64,000 bases of DNA from Odobenus rosmarus divergens (taxonomy: Eukaryota > Chordata > Mammalia > Carnivora > Odobenidae): NCBI RefSeq assembly GCF_000321225.1, contig NW_004451008.1, positions 1,321,049 through 1,385,048 on the forward strand, read 5' to 3'. The position numbers and the translations under genes were made by a program. Within the stretch, counting starts at the first letter, position 1; every line of letters begins with the position of its first letter. The notes under the pieces were generated by a model that saw nothing but the letters and a program-made list of their open reading frames with translations, was not told the origin of the DNA and did not search any database. Positions 53,840 to 63,990 of the stretch are shown piece by piece.

Positions 53840-54450
53840 AAGCATGTCACTCCTCCATGCCATTCTGGTGGCCACCGCCAGACCCAGGCCCTCGTGACAC
53901 TGCAGCTCAAATTACCTTCCCAAATAGCTCTGTTGCACCTTTGCTCAGAAGCCTTAGGTGGCTCTCTCTTGCCTGCTAAATATTGATCCCTCAGTCTGTC
54001 ATCCAAAGTTCTCCATAGTCTTTTTGAGGTTTATTGTGTTTCACTCATTCAACACCTCCACTCCTTGCACCATTGACATCCTGGTCTCTAGCCACATGGG
54101 TGTACTCACTGTTGCCACAGAACATCTGATTTTGTACAAGTCGGTGTCTTGGCTCAAGCTGTTTTTTCTGTCTAGAGCACACTCTGCACACACACACATA
54201 TATATGAAAGTCTAACACATCCTTAACAATCTCTCCTTCTCCTTGGATCCTTGACTCGTAAGGAATCGCCTTTCCCCATGCTCCCACCATGAGCCCTGAG
54301 TTTCTTTGCCTCCATGACCCTTATCCCATTCTACCTTGCATCAGTTACTGAGCTACACGGCAGGAGTTCAGGAGTTAGGCTTGTGTGCAGGACCAATGTT
54401 TCATTCATGCTGACTCTGGCTCAGTTTCTGTCACATATTTGATGTTTTAG
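53840..54450 (+). repeat. L2-type LINE 3' region
   Basis: 'cttaggtggctctctcttgc', 'ctgctaaatattgatccctc' then 'gcacactctgcacacacaca', 'gtctaacacatccttaacaa' and 'ccttatcccattctacctt' fit the old LINE 3' region loosely. Includes a short CA/TA run (54189-54207). Open stretches here are therefore not genes. Confidence 0.4.
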
Positions 54451-54454
54451 AAAT

Positions 54455-55955
54455 ATTTCCTGAATTCCCAAAATTAGTCAATTATACCGCATAAGGCAAC
54501 CAGAAACGCCAAACTCACCTCTATAGAGTTAACTTGACCCTGACAGTTTCCTCCTCTCAAAAATGAATCCAATGACACAGAGGAGGGGCAACATGGTCAC
54601 ACTCACAAAGAAAACGACAAATATAACATGTTATCTGACATCTATTTTTAAAAATGAAGAATACTTAGAAACTCAAGATGGGCACTGGAAATTAAAACTG
54701 TCTGTTCAGTATCGCCAGAATGTTACTAATGCAAATTGTCTAGTGATCTCAGAAATTGACACAGCCCGGGAGATGAAGTTTTCTCACTTCTATGCTTGTT
54801 TTCCACATATTACAAAGTTAATTTGTATATAGCTCTTCTAAACTTTTATCTTGCTGACTTTTAGTCTCCCAAATTCAAAAAAATATTGAATTGCTCCTGA
54901 CATCTAGCTGGCTTGATCTGGAGTGCATGCATAATTTAAGCTGATTGAATATTTTGCCACATTAGAGTGGAAAATATCTGAATCCCCCAAACAGTAAAAG
55001 AAAATGACAGGCTCAAATGCCACTTGGCATCACTTTCCGTGATTTCCGCCAGGTAATTAGGGCAGTCTAGGAGGCTGAAATGGAAATTTGCCTTTAGCTA
55101 CAGGATTCACTCATGAGCACTCAAGGCCTAGAAACAGATGACTCTGTCTTTAGCTGAGGCAAAGTCTTCTTTCCTTCCTTGGAAGCAAGATAAAATAAAA
55201 ACATTCCTTAGATTATGGGCTTTATTTTTCTTTTTTAAAGATGTCTTTTTGAATTGACTTTCTTTTTAACCAAACAAAATGGGGTTTGGAAGATGCTTTC
55301 ATTGGTAGAATTTACTTGACTTTGAAATATACAAAAAAAAAAAAAAGACATTCCTAAAGCCCTCCAGGTTTGTCAGAAAAAGAACTAATGAAGCACCGAA
55401 TCACTCAGGTTATGGCTACTCTTGGTTTCCGCTCCTCACCTGGGCCTCTGCCTCCTCTAACCCTGTGTCACTCTCCTATCCACATGGCACAAAAGTGCTT
55501 GTCCTTCTTTTGATCCCCTCCTGAGAGTATGAAGATGCAGAGCCCCCCACAGTCCCAGTCCCAGCTGTGACTGTAGAGTTGACAGCGCCAAGGAGAAAAT
55601 CCCCAAGGAGAAGGGATGTGGCATTCTGAAGACTTTGGGTGGAGAGGCTGATAAGCCTCCTATTTAGCTGTTGCTAGGGGAGAGGGGGGCCGTAGGGGAG
55701 GTGTGAGGATGCAGGGACAGAACCCCAGGATCTGGGAGCAGACAAGTGCTCTTTGTTGTAGAGCAGGGGCATCTCATCAGGCCTCACCCAGCTAGGGTTT
55801 ACCTTAGGGCTCTCCATTTCCTTTTGTTTTCTTTCCATGCTCATCAACAACAATTCTGATCTTACCTCTGAGAGACCTTGACACTGAGAATGGGTGGAGG
55901 ACATGAGTATTCTGGTCCCTGGGAAAAGATGGCTCCAGTCAAAAACATGCACTTA
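54455..55955. other. Unique DNA, best-looking regulatory candidate
   Basis: 54880-55190 is free of repeats and contains 'gcatgcataatttaagctga', 'tgccacttggcatcac' and 'ccaggtaattagggcag', giving octamer-like, palindromic and homeodomain-type motifs in 300 bases. Otherwise no gene: an 89-codon open stretch (54563-54832) and a 92-codon minus one (55952 to 55674) lack known features. A-run at 55331-55345. Confidence 0.28.
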
Positions 55956-55959
55956 CTGG

Positions 55960-56215
55960 TGTGCTTTATTCAGCAAATTTGTGGAACATTTACCAAGTGC
56001 CCTGTACTGGCTGAGTTCTGGGAATTGAGTGAGAGACTAAGAAAGGCCATGACCTCATGGAGTTCTAGAAGAGGAAGATGGGCAATAAACATATGAAAAA
56101 GCAAAATAAACCAGATCAACATATATAATAATGATTGTTATAGAGAAAATTTTACAGGGTGGAAACACAGTGAATATAGGAGTAAACAGTAAAAGGTGGG
56201 GTATGACAAGTTCAA
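55960..56215 (-). repeat. L2 3' region
   Basis: 'tttattcagcaaatttgtgg', 'aacatttaccaagtgccctg', 'tactggctgagttctgggaa', 'ggccatgacctcatggagtt' and 'gggcaataaacatatgaaaa' are in reversed L2 order. Confidence 0.7.
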
Positions 56216-56219
56216 ACCT

Positions 56220-56595
56220 GATTACCTCTACAGACACTAAGAAAATAGAGTTTGGGAATCTGAGAAATGAGGAACCAACCAGACCTCTGACCAAAGATGG
56301 TTCCTCTAAGAATTTTTTGCACCAGCCAGTCCTAGACAACAATTCCTCATTCATCATCTTTCTTTTAAAGATGTGAGAACACTCCTGTTCTCTGAACTTC
56401 CAAGGCAATTCTCCTAACACACCCTGTTAGTTTATGCCCAGAGTATATTTCCTCCAGTCTCTGCCTAAAGAAATCTCAAGCCCATCCTTCCAAATTCAAC
56501 TAAAATATCCTCTCTCCTGTACCTATCCCAAACAAAGGTGAATGCTTCCACAGAAGTTTGCATAACTCTAACATATTTCAAATTGTGTTTTGTTG
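56220..56595. other. Unassigned
   Basis: No gene or named repeat; the 121-codon minus open stretch (56420 to 56055) overlaps L2 and is not coding. Confidence 0.3.
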
Positions 56596-56599
56596 TCTC

Positions 56600-57285
56600 C
56601 CTATTACTGGGCAATTAGGGAAGGGAGAAGAAGGTGACAAACGTTCTTTCCTTGACCAAACTCTGATCAGACTTCCCTGAATTCTCCTTTCTACTAGGCT
56701 TCTGTGCTTATATTTACATGGTCTAATTTTAGCAAGAATCCAATTAAGTTGGTTTAGCCAGAATCCCCTATCCCCCATATCTGACTGCCCTTCATATTTG
56801 ATTAGCTACTTCCTCCTTCCCCATCCACAGGGTGATCCCCTGGCCTGCCATCAGAGTCCCTCCTACCCCTGATGTTTTCTCTTAGTAATTTTCCATTACT
56901 CACCCCCACCTTGCTTATTGGCTATAAATTCCCACTTTTCCTTGCATTCAGAGTTGAGCCCCATTGCAGTGGTCCCTACAACTATTGTGATAGTTTTCCC
57001 TCTTGAGTAAAGTCTGCCTTATTGTCTTTAACAAGTGTCATGAAGGGGCTCCTGGGTGGCTCAGTCGTTAAGCGCCTGCTTCAGCTCAGGTCATGATCCC
57101 AGGGTCCTGGGGTCGAGCCCTGCTAGATGGAGGAGGGCTCCCTGCTGGGCAGGAAATCTGCTTCTCCCTCTCCCACTCCCCCTGCTTGTGTTTCTTCTCT
57201 TGCTGTGTCTCTCTCTGTCAATAAATAAATAAATAAATAAAATCTTTTAAAAAAAAAGTGTCATGAATAATTTTTTCTTTAACAG
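56600..57285 (+). repeat. ERV LTR split by a SINE
   Basis: U3-like text, then 'ttgcttattggctataaatt' (TATA-like), 'gcattcagagttgagcccca', 'actattgtgatagttttccc' and 'tgagtaaagtctgccttatt', 'gtctttaacaagtgtcatga', continuing after the SINE with 'taattttttctttaacaga'. Matches the reversed LTR at 30.6 kb in the 'aaa(a/g)tctgcctt...ttaacaagtgtc' part. The left boundary is a guess. Confidence 0.65.
57045..57255 (+). mobile_element. SINEC inserted in an LTR
   Basis: Head 'ggggctcctgggtggctcag', 'cctggggtcgagccctgcta', 'cactccccctgcttgtgttt', tail 'aataaataaataaataaata'. TSD 'aagtgtcatgaa' is perfect at 57033-57044 and 57256-57267, and both copies are LTR text. Confidence 0.95.
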
Positions 57286-57365
57286 AGGAAGGAAGGAGGA
57301 AGGGGAGAGGAAGGGAGAAACAGGGAAAGGAAGGAGCGGAAGTACAAGAGATGGAAGGAAGGATG
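57284..57365 (+). repeat. GGAA-rich purine tract
   Basis: GGAAGGA units with GGGGAGAGG interruptions at the right end of the LTR. Confidence 0.85.
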
Positions 57366-57369
57366 GAAG

Positions 57370-57960
57370 AATTTAAACTTCAAAATAAAGTAAGTAGTTC
57401 ATTTCTGGAATATTTGTAGCAAAAAAAAAAAAAGGAAACTAAATGCACCACAAAAGATATTTTTGTAATAAAATAAAAGTTATACTTTATCTGGGAAATT
57501 CTTCTTCTGCCCTGCTAAGACCACCAAGGAATATAAAATCCCTCCCACACTTCTTTTCAAAGGTATTTGCGTATGAGTCATAATTCCTGCCAATCCCAAA
57601 TTACACAGATCTGCATGCAAGCAATTAGGTGTTTAAAGAGCTAGAGGGGAAGAACAGCAGCTGCTAAACTGCAGTGGAAACAGAAAACCTCTGGTTAGTA
57701 ATGAAGGGATTGGGAACCTACTAAGCTCTTTCCGGAAGCAATCTTTCCAGTGTGGATCATTAGGGACAAAGAAAAGGACAATGCAGAAATGAGATGGTTA
57801 AATAAAGGTGAAGCACCCCAGGCTTAGAATGGAGGATACTCCTAACTCTGAGGTTTCTTTGGTGCTGAGAGAGGTAGCAGAAGTGGGAAAGGGGCCAAGA
57901 CAGGGGACATCTGGTCCAGAGGGTTCCATGAGTTCAAACAGCCCCTGAGCGATGGCATTG
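57370..57960. other. Unique DNA, possible regulatory element
   Basis: 57540-57720 is repeat-free, with 'gatctgcatgcaagcaatta' and the E-box palindrome in 'cagcagctgctaa'. A-run at 57421-57433. No gene. Confidence 0.25.
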
Positions 57961-57964
57961 TTGT

Positions 57965-58115
57965 CTAACACAGTGATTCTCAACCTTGGCAGCCCATGAA
58001 CAATTATATGGGATCTTTTAAAAACCACAATGCCTGGACCCCAGACCATTTGAATAGGGATTTCTGCAGATGGGGCCACAGCATTAGGACTTTTAGAAAG
58101 CTCTCCAAGCAATTC
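57965..58115 (+). repeat. hAT-type MER remnant
   Basis: 'cagtgattctcaaccttggc', 'aatgcctggaccccagacca', 'gacttttagaaagctctcca' match the family of 19755-19930. Confidence 0.7.
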
Positions 58116-58124
58116 CGTCGGACA

Positions 58125-58285
58125 CAGATGGTTAAAATTCCTTTCCTCTGCATCATTTGCAAAGCTCTTTCAATGCCTTGGCTTACTGAATCTGGTTTAT
58201 ACAGAGAAGTAAAACCAAAGCTCAGAGACAGAAGGGAACTTGCCCCAGGTCATACAACTAGTGGCAAGGGCCTTCATTCAGACTT
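58125..58285 (-). repeat. MIR
   Basis: 'ctcagagacagaagggaact', 'tgccccaggtcatacaacta', 'gtggcaagggccttcattca' in reversed MIR order. Confidence 0.65.
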
Positions 58286-58289
58286 CAAG

Positions 58290-58590
58290 TTCAATATGCA
58301 CACAGTAGGACAGGCTGGTTTAGGGAGCAGCTTCTGGGGAATGCCTTGAGGGAGACAAATAGGGCTTGAGTGATTCTTCTCTCCCTTTTGACACCCTTTC
58401 TTGATTAACATTTCTTTTCTTCTCCCAAGCATTTCCTCCTCCGCCCCTCTCAACCTCAGGTGCCCATTCCTCCTCTCTAGCCTGCTGGGATGCCCTGAGC
58501 AGTGACTAACCACTCAGCAGGAATAAGGTTTGGGGGCAGCCTCCCTGCAGGAAAATGTTCTTTTTAAAAGAACATTGGCAAATGAGGTTA
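58290..58590. other. Unique spacer with an inverted repeat
   Basis: No gene. Ends in the 21-base inverted repeat at 58555-58575. Confidence 0.3.
58555..58575. repeat. 10-bp perfect inverted repeat
   Basis: 'atgttctttt' and 'aaaagaacat' flank a single T. Could form a tight cruciform. Confidence 0.9.
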
Positions 58591-58594
58591 AATG

Positions 58595-58735
58595 CAAACA
58601 GTCGATGCACTGGGGTGAACAGTATATGAAAATTTCTTGTACTATTCTTGAAACTTTCCTATAAGTTGAAAATACGAAGATAAAAAGTTACTAGAAGATG
58701 AGAAGAGGAAGAGGAGGAAGGGGGGGAGGAAGGAG
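58595..58735 (+). repeat. Old L1 3' end
   Basis: 'ggtgaacagtatatgaaaat', 'ttcttgtactattcttgaaa', 'ctttcctataagttgaaaat' match the L1M terminus (gtactatctttgcaactttctgtaagt); followed by a GAGGA-rich purine tract (58696-58740) in place of the tail. Confidence 0.6.
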
Positions 58736-58904
58736 AGGAAGACATTGATAGCATTTAGTATAGATTCAATGGCCTTGATGAAGAACCATGGCCTGGAGGT
58801 CAAAGGGCTATCTTTTCTGCTCTGAGACCTTGGCCAAGCCACCCTCTGTCCTAGCATTTTATTTTCCTATTGAGATAATGAGGGGGTTGGAGTAGACTTT
58901 CTCT

Positions 58905-59160
58905 GTTTTGCTTATTCATTGCTGTATAACAAACCATGCCAAATCTTAGTGCCTTAAAACAAAAATTTATTATTACATTTCATGGTTCTTTGGACTAGGC
59001 TCAGTTGTGTGATTCTCACTGGGGGGACTTCCACAGGGTACAGATAGAGGTTAGGTTCAGCATTACCTGGCTTGAATGGGCTGGTATCCCAGGTGGTTCA
59101 CTCACATGGCTTGCTGTTGATCTTGGCTGTTGGCTAGGAACCCAGAGGGCGCTGTTGACC
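58905..59160 (-). repeat. MLT1-type MaLR LTR, partial
   Basis: 'cattgctgtataacaaacca', 'cttagtgccttaaaacaaaa', 'atttattattacatttcatg', 'gttctttggactaggctcag' are the reversed end of an MLT1-type LTR (tgaaccactaag...ttataaagcaatg when read in sense). Confidence 0.7.
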
Positions 59161-59164
59161 CCAA

Positions 59165-60120
59165 AAGCTTATATTTTAGCTCTTTTGTTAACTAGAAACA
59201 ACGATGTTCCTCTCAATTATGGCAGACATTTTTTTCCTAAGGATGTGAGTTTTTCATAAACTAGAAGTTCTACACTCATGTGAATAGTTGTCATTGCTGT
59301 TATTTACATTCTGCTGACTACTGGTTGTCCCAGCCTTGCTAACTGCCATCTGGTTGCATGTCTGGATGCTTCTCCTGAGTAGTCCCTGTCTATGGGTAAT
59401 CTTTGGTTCCCATCTATTCACCAAAGATGCAGCTATCTAGGAATCCCAGCATAAACAGTAAGGAAAAAAAAAAACTCAGAAAAATTGTGTGGGGTTTGCA
59501 TTTGTAAAAATTGTGATTATTCTTGAACACTGGTCGCTATAACAGGTTGGTGGGGCAATTTCATTCCCAAACACATTGTCTCTCACATTGTCCCCATGGT
59601 GGGTGAGGAAAATATATTGTGTCTTAGCATGCCCAGAAATCTTTTAGAATCAGAGAAATCCACAGGCAGAGAGCTCATGGCTTATTTGAGAAGCTTTGCT
59701 TCTGCTTTTTAGTATGCTTGTGCACTTGTTTTAATCAAAATTACACATTTACATTTAGAGTCGATGATCTCACAAGATTTATTTCAGAGAGGAGTAGTCC
59801 CCTTGTTGCCTGCCCTCTAGAGTCTCCTCCCCAGAGGCAACCACTTTCAACTATTTCAGCAAGGTTTGTTTTTTGTTTTGTTTTATTTTGTTCCAGATAT
59901 TTCTACTTCTTGATTTTTCAGTTCCCCCCAGTCTTCCATAATTACATATACACATCCACCCAGCTCACTCAAGTCTTCTCATGACAGTTACATCTGATTT
60001 GGGCCAGGCCAGTGTTCTGGGTTTATTATTACAACTACACATGGTTCCCAGCTGAATCCTGCAGTATTCACGGATCACTTTTCCTTTCTAAATAACTTTC
60101 TGTTTTCCTTTTTTGCATTT
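59165..60120. other. Unassigned, partly LINE-like
   Basis: 59810-59870 ('gagtctcctccccagaggca', 'accactttcaactatttcag') resembles an old LINE 3' UTR piece. No gene. Confidence 0.3.
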
Positions 60121-60123
60121 TTC

Positions 60124-60314
60124 CTTTTTAAGATTTAGTTATTTATCTGAGAGAGAAAAAGAGAGAGACAGAGGAAGAGGGAGAGAGAATTTCAAGCAGA
60201 CTCCACACTGAGTGAGGAGCCCAATGCAGAGCACAAGCTCATGACCTTGAGATTATGACCTGAGCAGAAACCAAGAGTTGGACACTCAACCAACTGAGCC
60301 TTCCAGATGCCCCA
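60124..60314 (-). mobile_element. SINEC, old subfamily
   Basis: 'tttttaagatttagttattt', 'gagagagaatttcaagcaga', 'ctccacactgagtgaggagc', 'gcagaaaccaagagttggac', reversed head 'gccttccagatgcccc'. The aaccaagagttgga block and high divergence put it with the 22040 and 39830 copies. TSD not clear. Confidence 0.9.
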
Positions 60315-60364
60315 ACTTTTTATTTTCTTTAGAGCTAATAATGGTCTTGTATTTTTTTTTCATT

Positions 60365-60660
60365 TGCTTATTCTTCTATGTAGGTAACACCAATTCATCC
60401 AAACCTCTGCCAAGCATTCCACTCTCATCTCAAAATGTTTAGAAACATCAGTTATTCCATCAATTATATCTTTTTGAAGAATTCCTTCTTAGGCCTTCTG
60501 TTGTGCTCCAATCTGCTAATTTTGACCTTTTGACTGAAGGCATAGTAGCACCTTAGGATCTGCCTTTTCAGTCATCATTAAGACTCCTTTCCCACATTTT
60601 GCATTTTGGCTCTTCTGTTTCTGTATCCAGATCTTCTATTTTGTTTGTTTTCTTCCTTAT
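60365..60660 (-). repeat. Probable LINE-derived sequence
   Basis: T-rich text ('ttcagtcatcattaagactc', 'tggctcttctgtttctgtat') in the style of a reversed old LINE. It continues after the L1 at 60680, into which that L1 inserted. Low certainty. Confidence 0.3.
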
Positions 60661-60679
60661 TTAAAGGAAGTGCATCCTT

Positions 60680-61039
60680 ATGGTGAGTGCTGTGAATTAT
60701 ATAAGACTGATGAATCACAGACCTGTACCTCCGAAACAAATAATACATTATATGTTAAAAAAAAGAAGATAGTAGGAAGGGAAAAATGAACAGGGGGAAA
60801 TTGGAGGGGGAGACGAACCATGAGAGATTATGGACTCTGAGAAACAAACTGAGGGTTTTAGAGGGGAGAGGGTGGGGGGATGGGTTAGCCTGGTGGTGGG
60901 TATTAAGGAGGGCACGTATTGAATGGAGCACTGGGTGTTATACACAAACAATGAATCATGGAACACTACATCAAAAACTAATGATGTATTGTATGGTGAC
61001 TAACATAACATAATAAAATTAAATTACATTTTAAAAAAA
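60680..61039 (+). mobile_element. 5'-truncated carnivore L1 3' end, second copy
   Basis: Starts inside the first 3'-UTR module at 'atggtgagtgctgtgaatta', passes its A-run (60757-60764) and continues through the complete second module to 'taacataacataataaaatt' and an A tail. TSD 'aaaggaag(t)gcatcctt' at 60663-60679 and 61040-61055, with the 5' cut at TTT/AAAGG as L1 endonuclease prefers. It has the same module junction as the 847-1408 copy. Confidence 0.92.
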
Positions 61040-61059
61040 AAAGGAAGGCATCCTTTGAT

Positions 61060-61743
61060 AGAGCAGAGCTCTCTGAAAAAGAGTATCCAGCAGGTAGAAT
61101 TTTGAGAACTTACATCTCTGAAGATGTCTTTATTTTATTCTCATACCCGATTGATAGTTTGGCTCAGTATGATATTCTAACTTGGGAATCATTCCATTCA
61201 GAATTTTGAGGGCACCCCTCTGTGATCGTCTAGCTTCTGGTGTGGCTGTTGACAAACCCTGAAACTGTTCCAATTCATGATCCTTTGTACATTATTGCAA
61301 TTTTTCCTCCCTCTCCTCTCCTCCCCTCCCTTCTCCTCCTTTTCTTCCTTCCTCTTCTTCCTTTCTCTCTATCTCCTTCCCTCCTTCCCTCCCTCTCCCT
61401 CTATTATAATATTTTTATCCACTGCACTGGGTATTTGGCAGGTCCACGCAATCTAGAAGCTGAGGTCATTCAGTTCTGGGAATTTTTCTTGACCTATTTG
61501 GTTGGTATTTTTTTCCTCCCATTTCCTCTCTTCCCTTCCTTTGGAAACCCTATTATTTAGACATTGGACCCAAGGACTGATCCTTTTATTTTTCACCTTT
61601 CCTTCCTATTTTTCTATTTGTCATTTTCTTCTATTTTATAGTATACATCTTCATCCTTAACTTTTGTTTCTTCTATTAAATTTTTATATATCAGTTGTCA
61701 TATTTTTAATTTCCAAGTTCTCCTTTGTCTCTTGGTATGCTTT
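61060..61743 (-). repeat. Probable LINE-derived sequence with a CCTT tract
   Basis: 'gatagtttggctcagtatga', 'tattctaacttgggaatcat', 'tagcttctggtgtggctgtt' and 'ttatatatcagttgtcatat' resemble reversed text of old L1/HAL1-type elements. A C/T tract fills 61302-61402. The plus-strand 106-codon open stretch here is low-complexity. Confidence 0.4.
61302..61402. repeat. Pyrimidine tract (CCTT/CTCC)n
   Basis: Nearly pure C/T for about 100 bases on the plus strand. Could adopt triplex structure. Confidence 0.9.
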
Positions 61744-61932
61744 CTTTTTTAAGATTTTATTTATTTATTCGACAGAGACAGAAAGAGAACAAGCAGGGGG
61801 AGGGGCAGAGGGAGAGGGAGAAGCAGACTCCCTGCTGAGCAGAGAGCCTGACATGGGGCTCCATACCAAGACCTGGGGATCATCAACTGAGCTGAAGGCA
61901 GATGCTTAACAAGCTGAGACACCAGGCACCCC
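61744..61932 (-). mobile_element. SINEC
   Basis: 'ttttttaagattttatttat', 'gagaacaagcagggggaggg', degenerate reversed head 'gagacaccaggcacccc'. The TSD is weak: 'gctttcttttttaa' and 'gctttttaa'. Confidence 0.9.
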
Positions 61933-62010
61933 GCTTTTTAACAGTATCTTCTTCTTGTCTCATGGATGCAATATCACCTCTTGATGCTCTGAAGTATGTG
62001 TGTGTATAGG

Positions 62011-62064
62011 CATTATATACATACATATATTATATGTATATATATATATATTTTTTTTTTTTTT
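62011..62064. repeat. (TA)n with T-run
   Basis: TATATG-type text passing into (TA) repeats and a run of about 14 T. Within old LINE-like DNA. Confidence 0.88.
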
Positions 62065-62133
62065 GGCCCTTCAGTGTGTCTTCTTCCTGAATGGAATCTG
62101 TCTCTTCTAAGGTGCCTATTTTGTGTGAGTGTT

Positions 62134-62212
62134 ATTATTTATTTATTTATTTGTCAGAAAGGAAGAGAGAGAGAGAGAGCACAAGCAGGGGGGTGGCAGG
62201 CAGAGGGAGAAG
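62134..62212 (-). mobile_element. SINEC, head missing
   Basis: The tail part 'tatttatttatttatttgtc' and the body 'agagcacaagcagggggg', 'cagagggagaagcag' are present, but the sequence then goes into 'tttttagacgccttgg' without the tRNA-like head. A 5'-truncated insertion or a later deletion. Confidence 0.8.
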
Positions 62213-62214
62213 CA

Positions 62215-62875
62215 GTTTTTAGACGCCTTGGACTCATGGGTGTGACTTGTTGCCTGCAGGCTTTAATGGTAAGTTTGAGCCATTTTGTATCAGTATCTGT
62301 AAGTTTTTCCTCTTACGCTGATCATATTTTGGGGGAAGAATCTTCCAGTTTGACACAGATGGACACAGTGTTTTCTTGGAGCTGGAATTCTTAGAGCTCT
62401 GTTGGCAGAGCTGGCTGGAGATGTCACCATTTAGGATATATATATTTTCTTACTATCCCTGATTTCAGAATGGTACCTATTCTCAACTGTGCCTAGTATT
62501 CTCTAGTCTAGGGTGCATCTGTTGTATCCTATCCAGAGAATACATTTCCAGGTTTCTACCAAAATGGGGGTGGGTATTTACCTGGCTATAAGGGGTGGGG
62601 GAGGGGATCTAGAGATCTATCTGAGTCATAAACAGACTTTTTAAGCAAGCTTGTTCACTCCCAAGTCCTGAGGTACTTGATGTGAATTCATACATTTTTG
62701 AGAGGTTCTTCAGATAAACAAGTTATTTTTCAACTTTTACCAGTGTTGGTTTAAGGTTTAACTTTTCCTGGGCTACTAAATTAGTACCCATTCGTTTGCA
62801 TCTCTCTTTCTAAAATTTTGCTGCTTGCAACTTTGTCTCTTTTCACTTTTTCTACTCTTGTGAATGTTTGCCTTT
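62215..62875. other. Unassigned, probably old LINE-derived
   Basis: Continues the style of the preceding LINE-like DNA. G-rich 'aggggtgggggaggggatc' at 62591-62609. No gene. Confidence 0.3.
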
Positions 62876-62892
62876 TAAAATATATCACTTTA

Positions 62893-63078
62893 GGGCGCCT
62901 GGGTGGCTGAGTTGGTTAAGCGACTGCCTTTGGCTCAGGTCATGACCCTGGAGTCATGGGATCGAGTCCCACATCGGGCTCCCTGCTCAGCAGGGAGTCT
63001 GCTTCTCCCTCTGACCCTCCCCCCTCTCATGTGCTCTCTCTCTCTCTCATTCTCACTCTCTCAAATAAATAAATAAAT
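62893..63078 (+). mobile_element. SINEC, near-consensus head
   Basis: Head 'gggcgcctgggtggctgagt', with an A-box-like 'tggctgagttgg' and a B-box-like 'gatcgagtccc' (the internal pol III promoter inherited from the tRNA). Tail 'caaataaataaataaataaa'. TSD 'aaaatatatcacttta' perfect over 16 bases at 62877-62892 and 63079-63094. Confidence 0.96.
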
Positions 63079-63094
63079 AAAATATATCACTTTA

Positions 63095-63345
63095 TTGTTG
63101 TTTAAATGGGTTTTGAGAACAGAGCAAAACAACACGTACATTTCCAACCCACCATTTTTACCCAAGGTCCTTTGAGGAAGATATCTTGAATCGGGAAGAT
63201 CAGGGGCAAGAACAGAAAGACTCAAATCACAGTATTTCCTCAGACTGAATTTTGAGATCAAATTCACATTTCAGTTTGCTTTCCCAGTTTGGAAACCTCA
63301 CAAAAATATCAAGGACACCACATTATTATCACCGCTGCCCCTGTC
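63095..63345. other. Unique spacer
   Basis: Nothing recognised. Confidence 0.3.
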
Positions 63346-63349
63346 AAGA

Positions 63350-63600
63350 TGACAATAACTACTATTCACTGAGTGATCACTCCATGCTACTGCCGAGCCA
63401 AGCACTTCATAAATGTTATCTCATTTAATCCTCATACCAACTGAATAAGGAAGGTAAGTTTTATCATTTGCATTTTAAAGGTGAGGAAAATAATGTTTGG
63501 AGAAATTAAATAACTTGCCCAAAGTCATAAAGCCATATATTGAAGGCAACAGAATTCAAACACAGGTCTGGCCAGTGTATAGTTATATTACGCTGCTTCT
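63350..63600 (-). repeat. MIR, nearly full length
   Basis: 'actattcactgagtgatcac', 'gccaagcacttcataaatgt', 'tatctcatttaatcctcata', 'aaataacttgcccaaagtca' and 'aattcaaacacaggtctggc' cover most of the reversed MIR. Confidence 0.9.
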
Positions 63601-63604
63601 GCTG

Positions 63605-63990
63605 GTCACAGGCTTCTGCTGCCTTGGTTGATACAGCCTTCTGCTAGCACATGACACTCGCCTGCCCCCCGCCCTAGCATTGTTGCTGCATGCCCCCCAC
63701 AACATCAATTTCAGAGAATGCATTTAATAAGTGTATAAGTACATAAATTTCAGAATGTTGATGCATGGAGATCATTATGTTTAAGACAGCCTTCTAAAAT
63801 TTTAAGGGGTATACAATGGAAGGGGAGATACCTTCATGGGGAACATAGTCTATTTTTCTCTCTCTACTGGAGTAAAATTTCATAAATCATAATTTCTAGA
63901 AAATTATTTCATCAGAGTTTTCAAATGTTTCTGCATAGATTTATGAATTAACAGCTTAAAAATATCTTGTTTTTTAAAATTATTTTTAAG
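63605..63990. other. Unique spacer
   Basis: No gene or repeat recognised before the edge SINE. Confidence 0.3.

Noticed and set aside
56055..56420. 121-codon minus open stretch
   Set aside because: Overlaps reversed L2 sequence; no recognisable protein.
61996..62394. 132-codon plus open stretch
   Set aside because: Spans a TA/T microsatellite and a truncated SINE; not coding.
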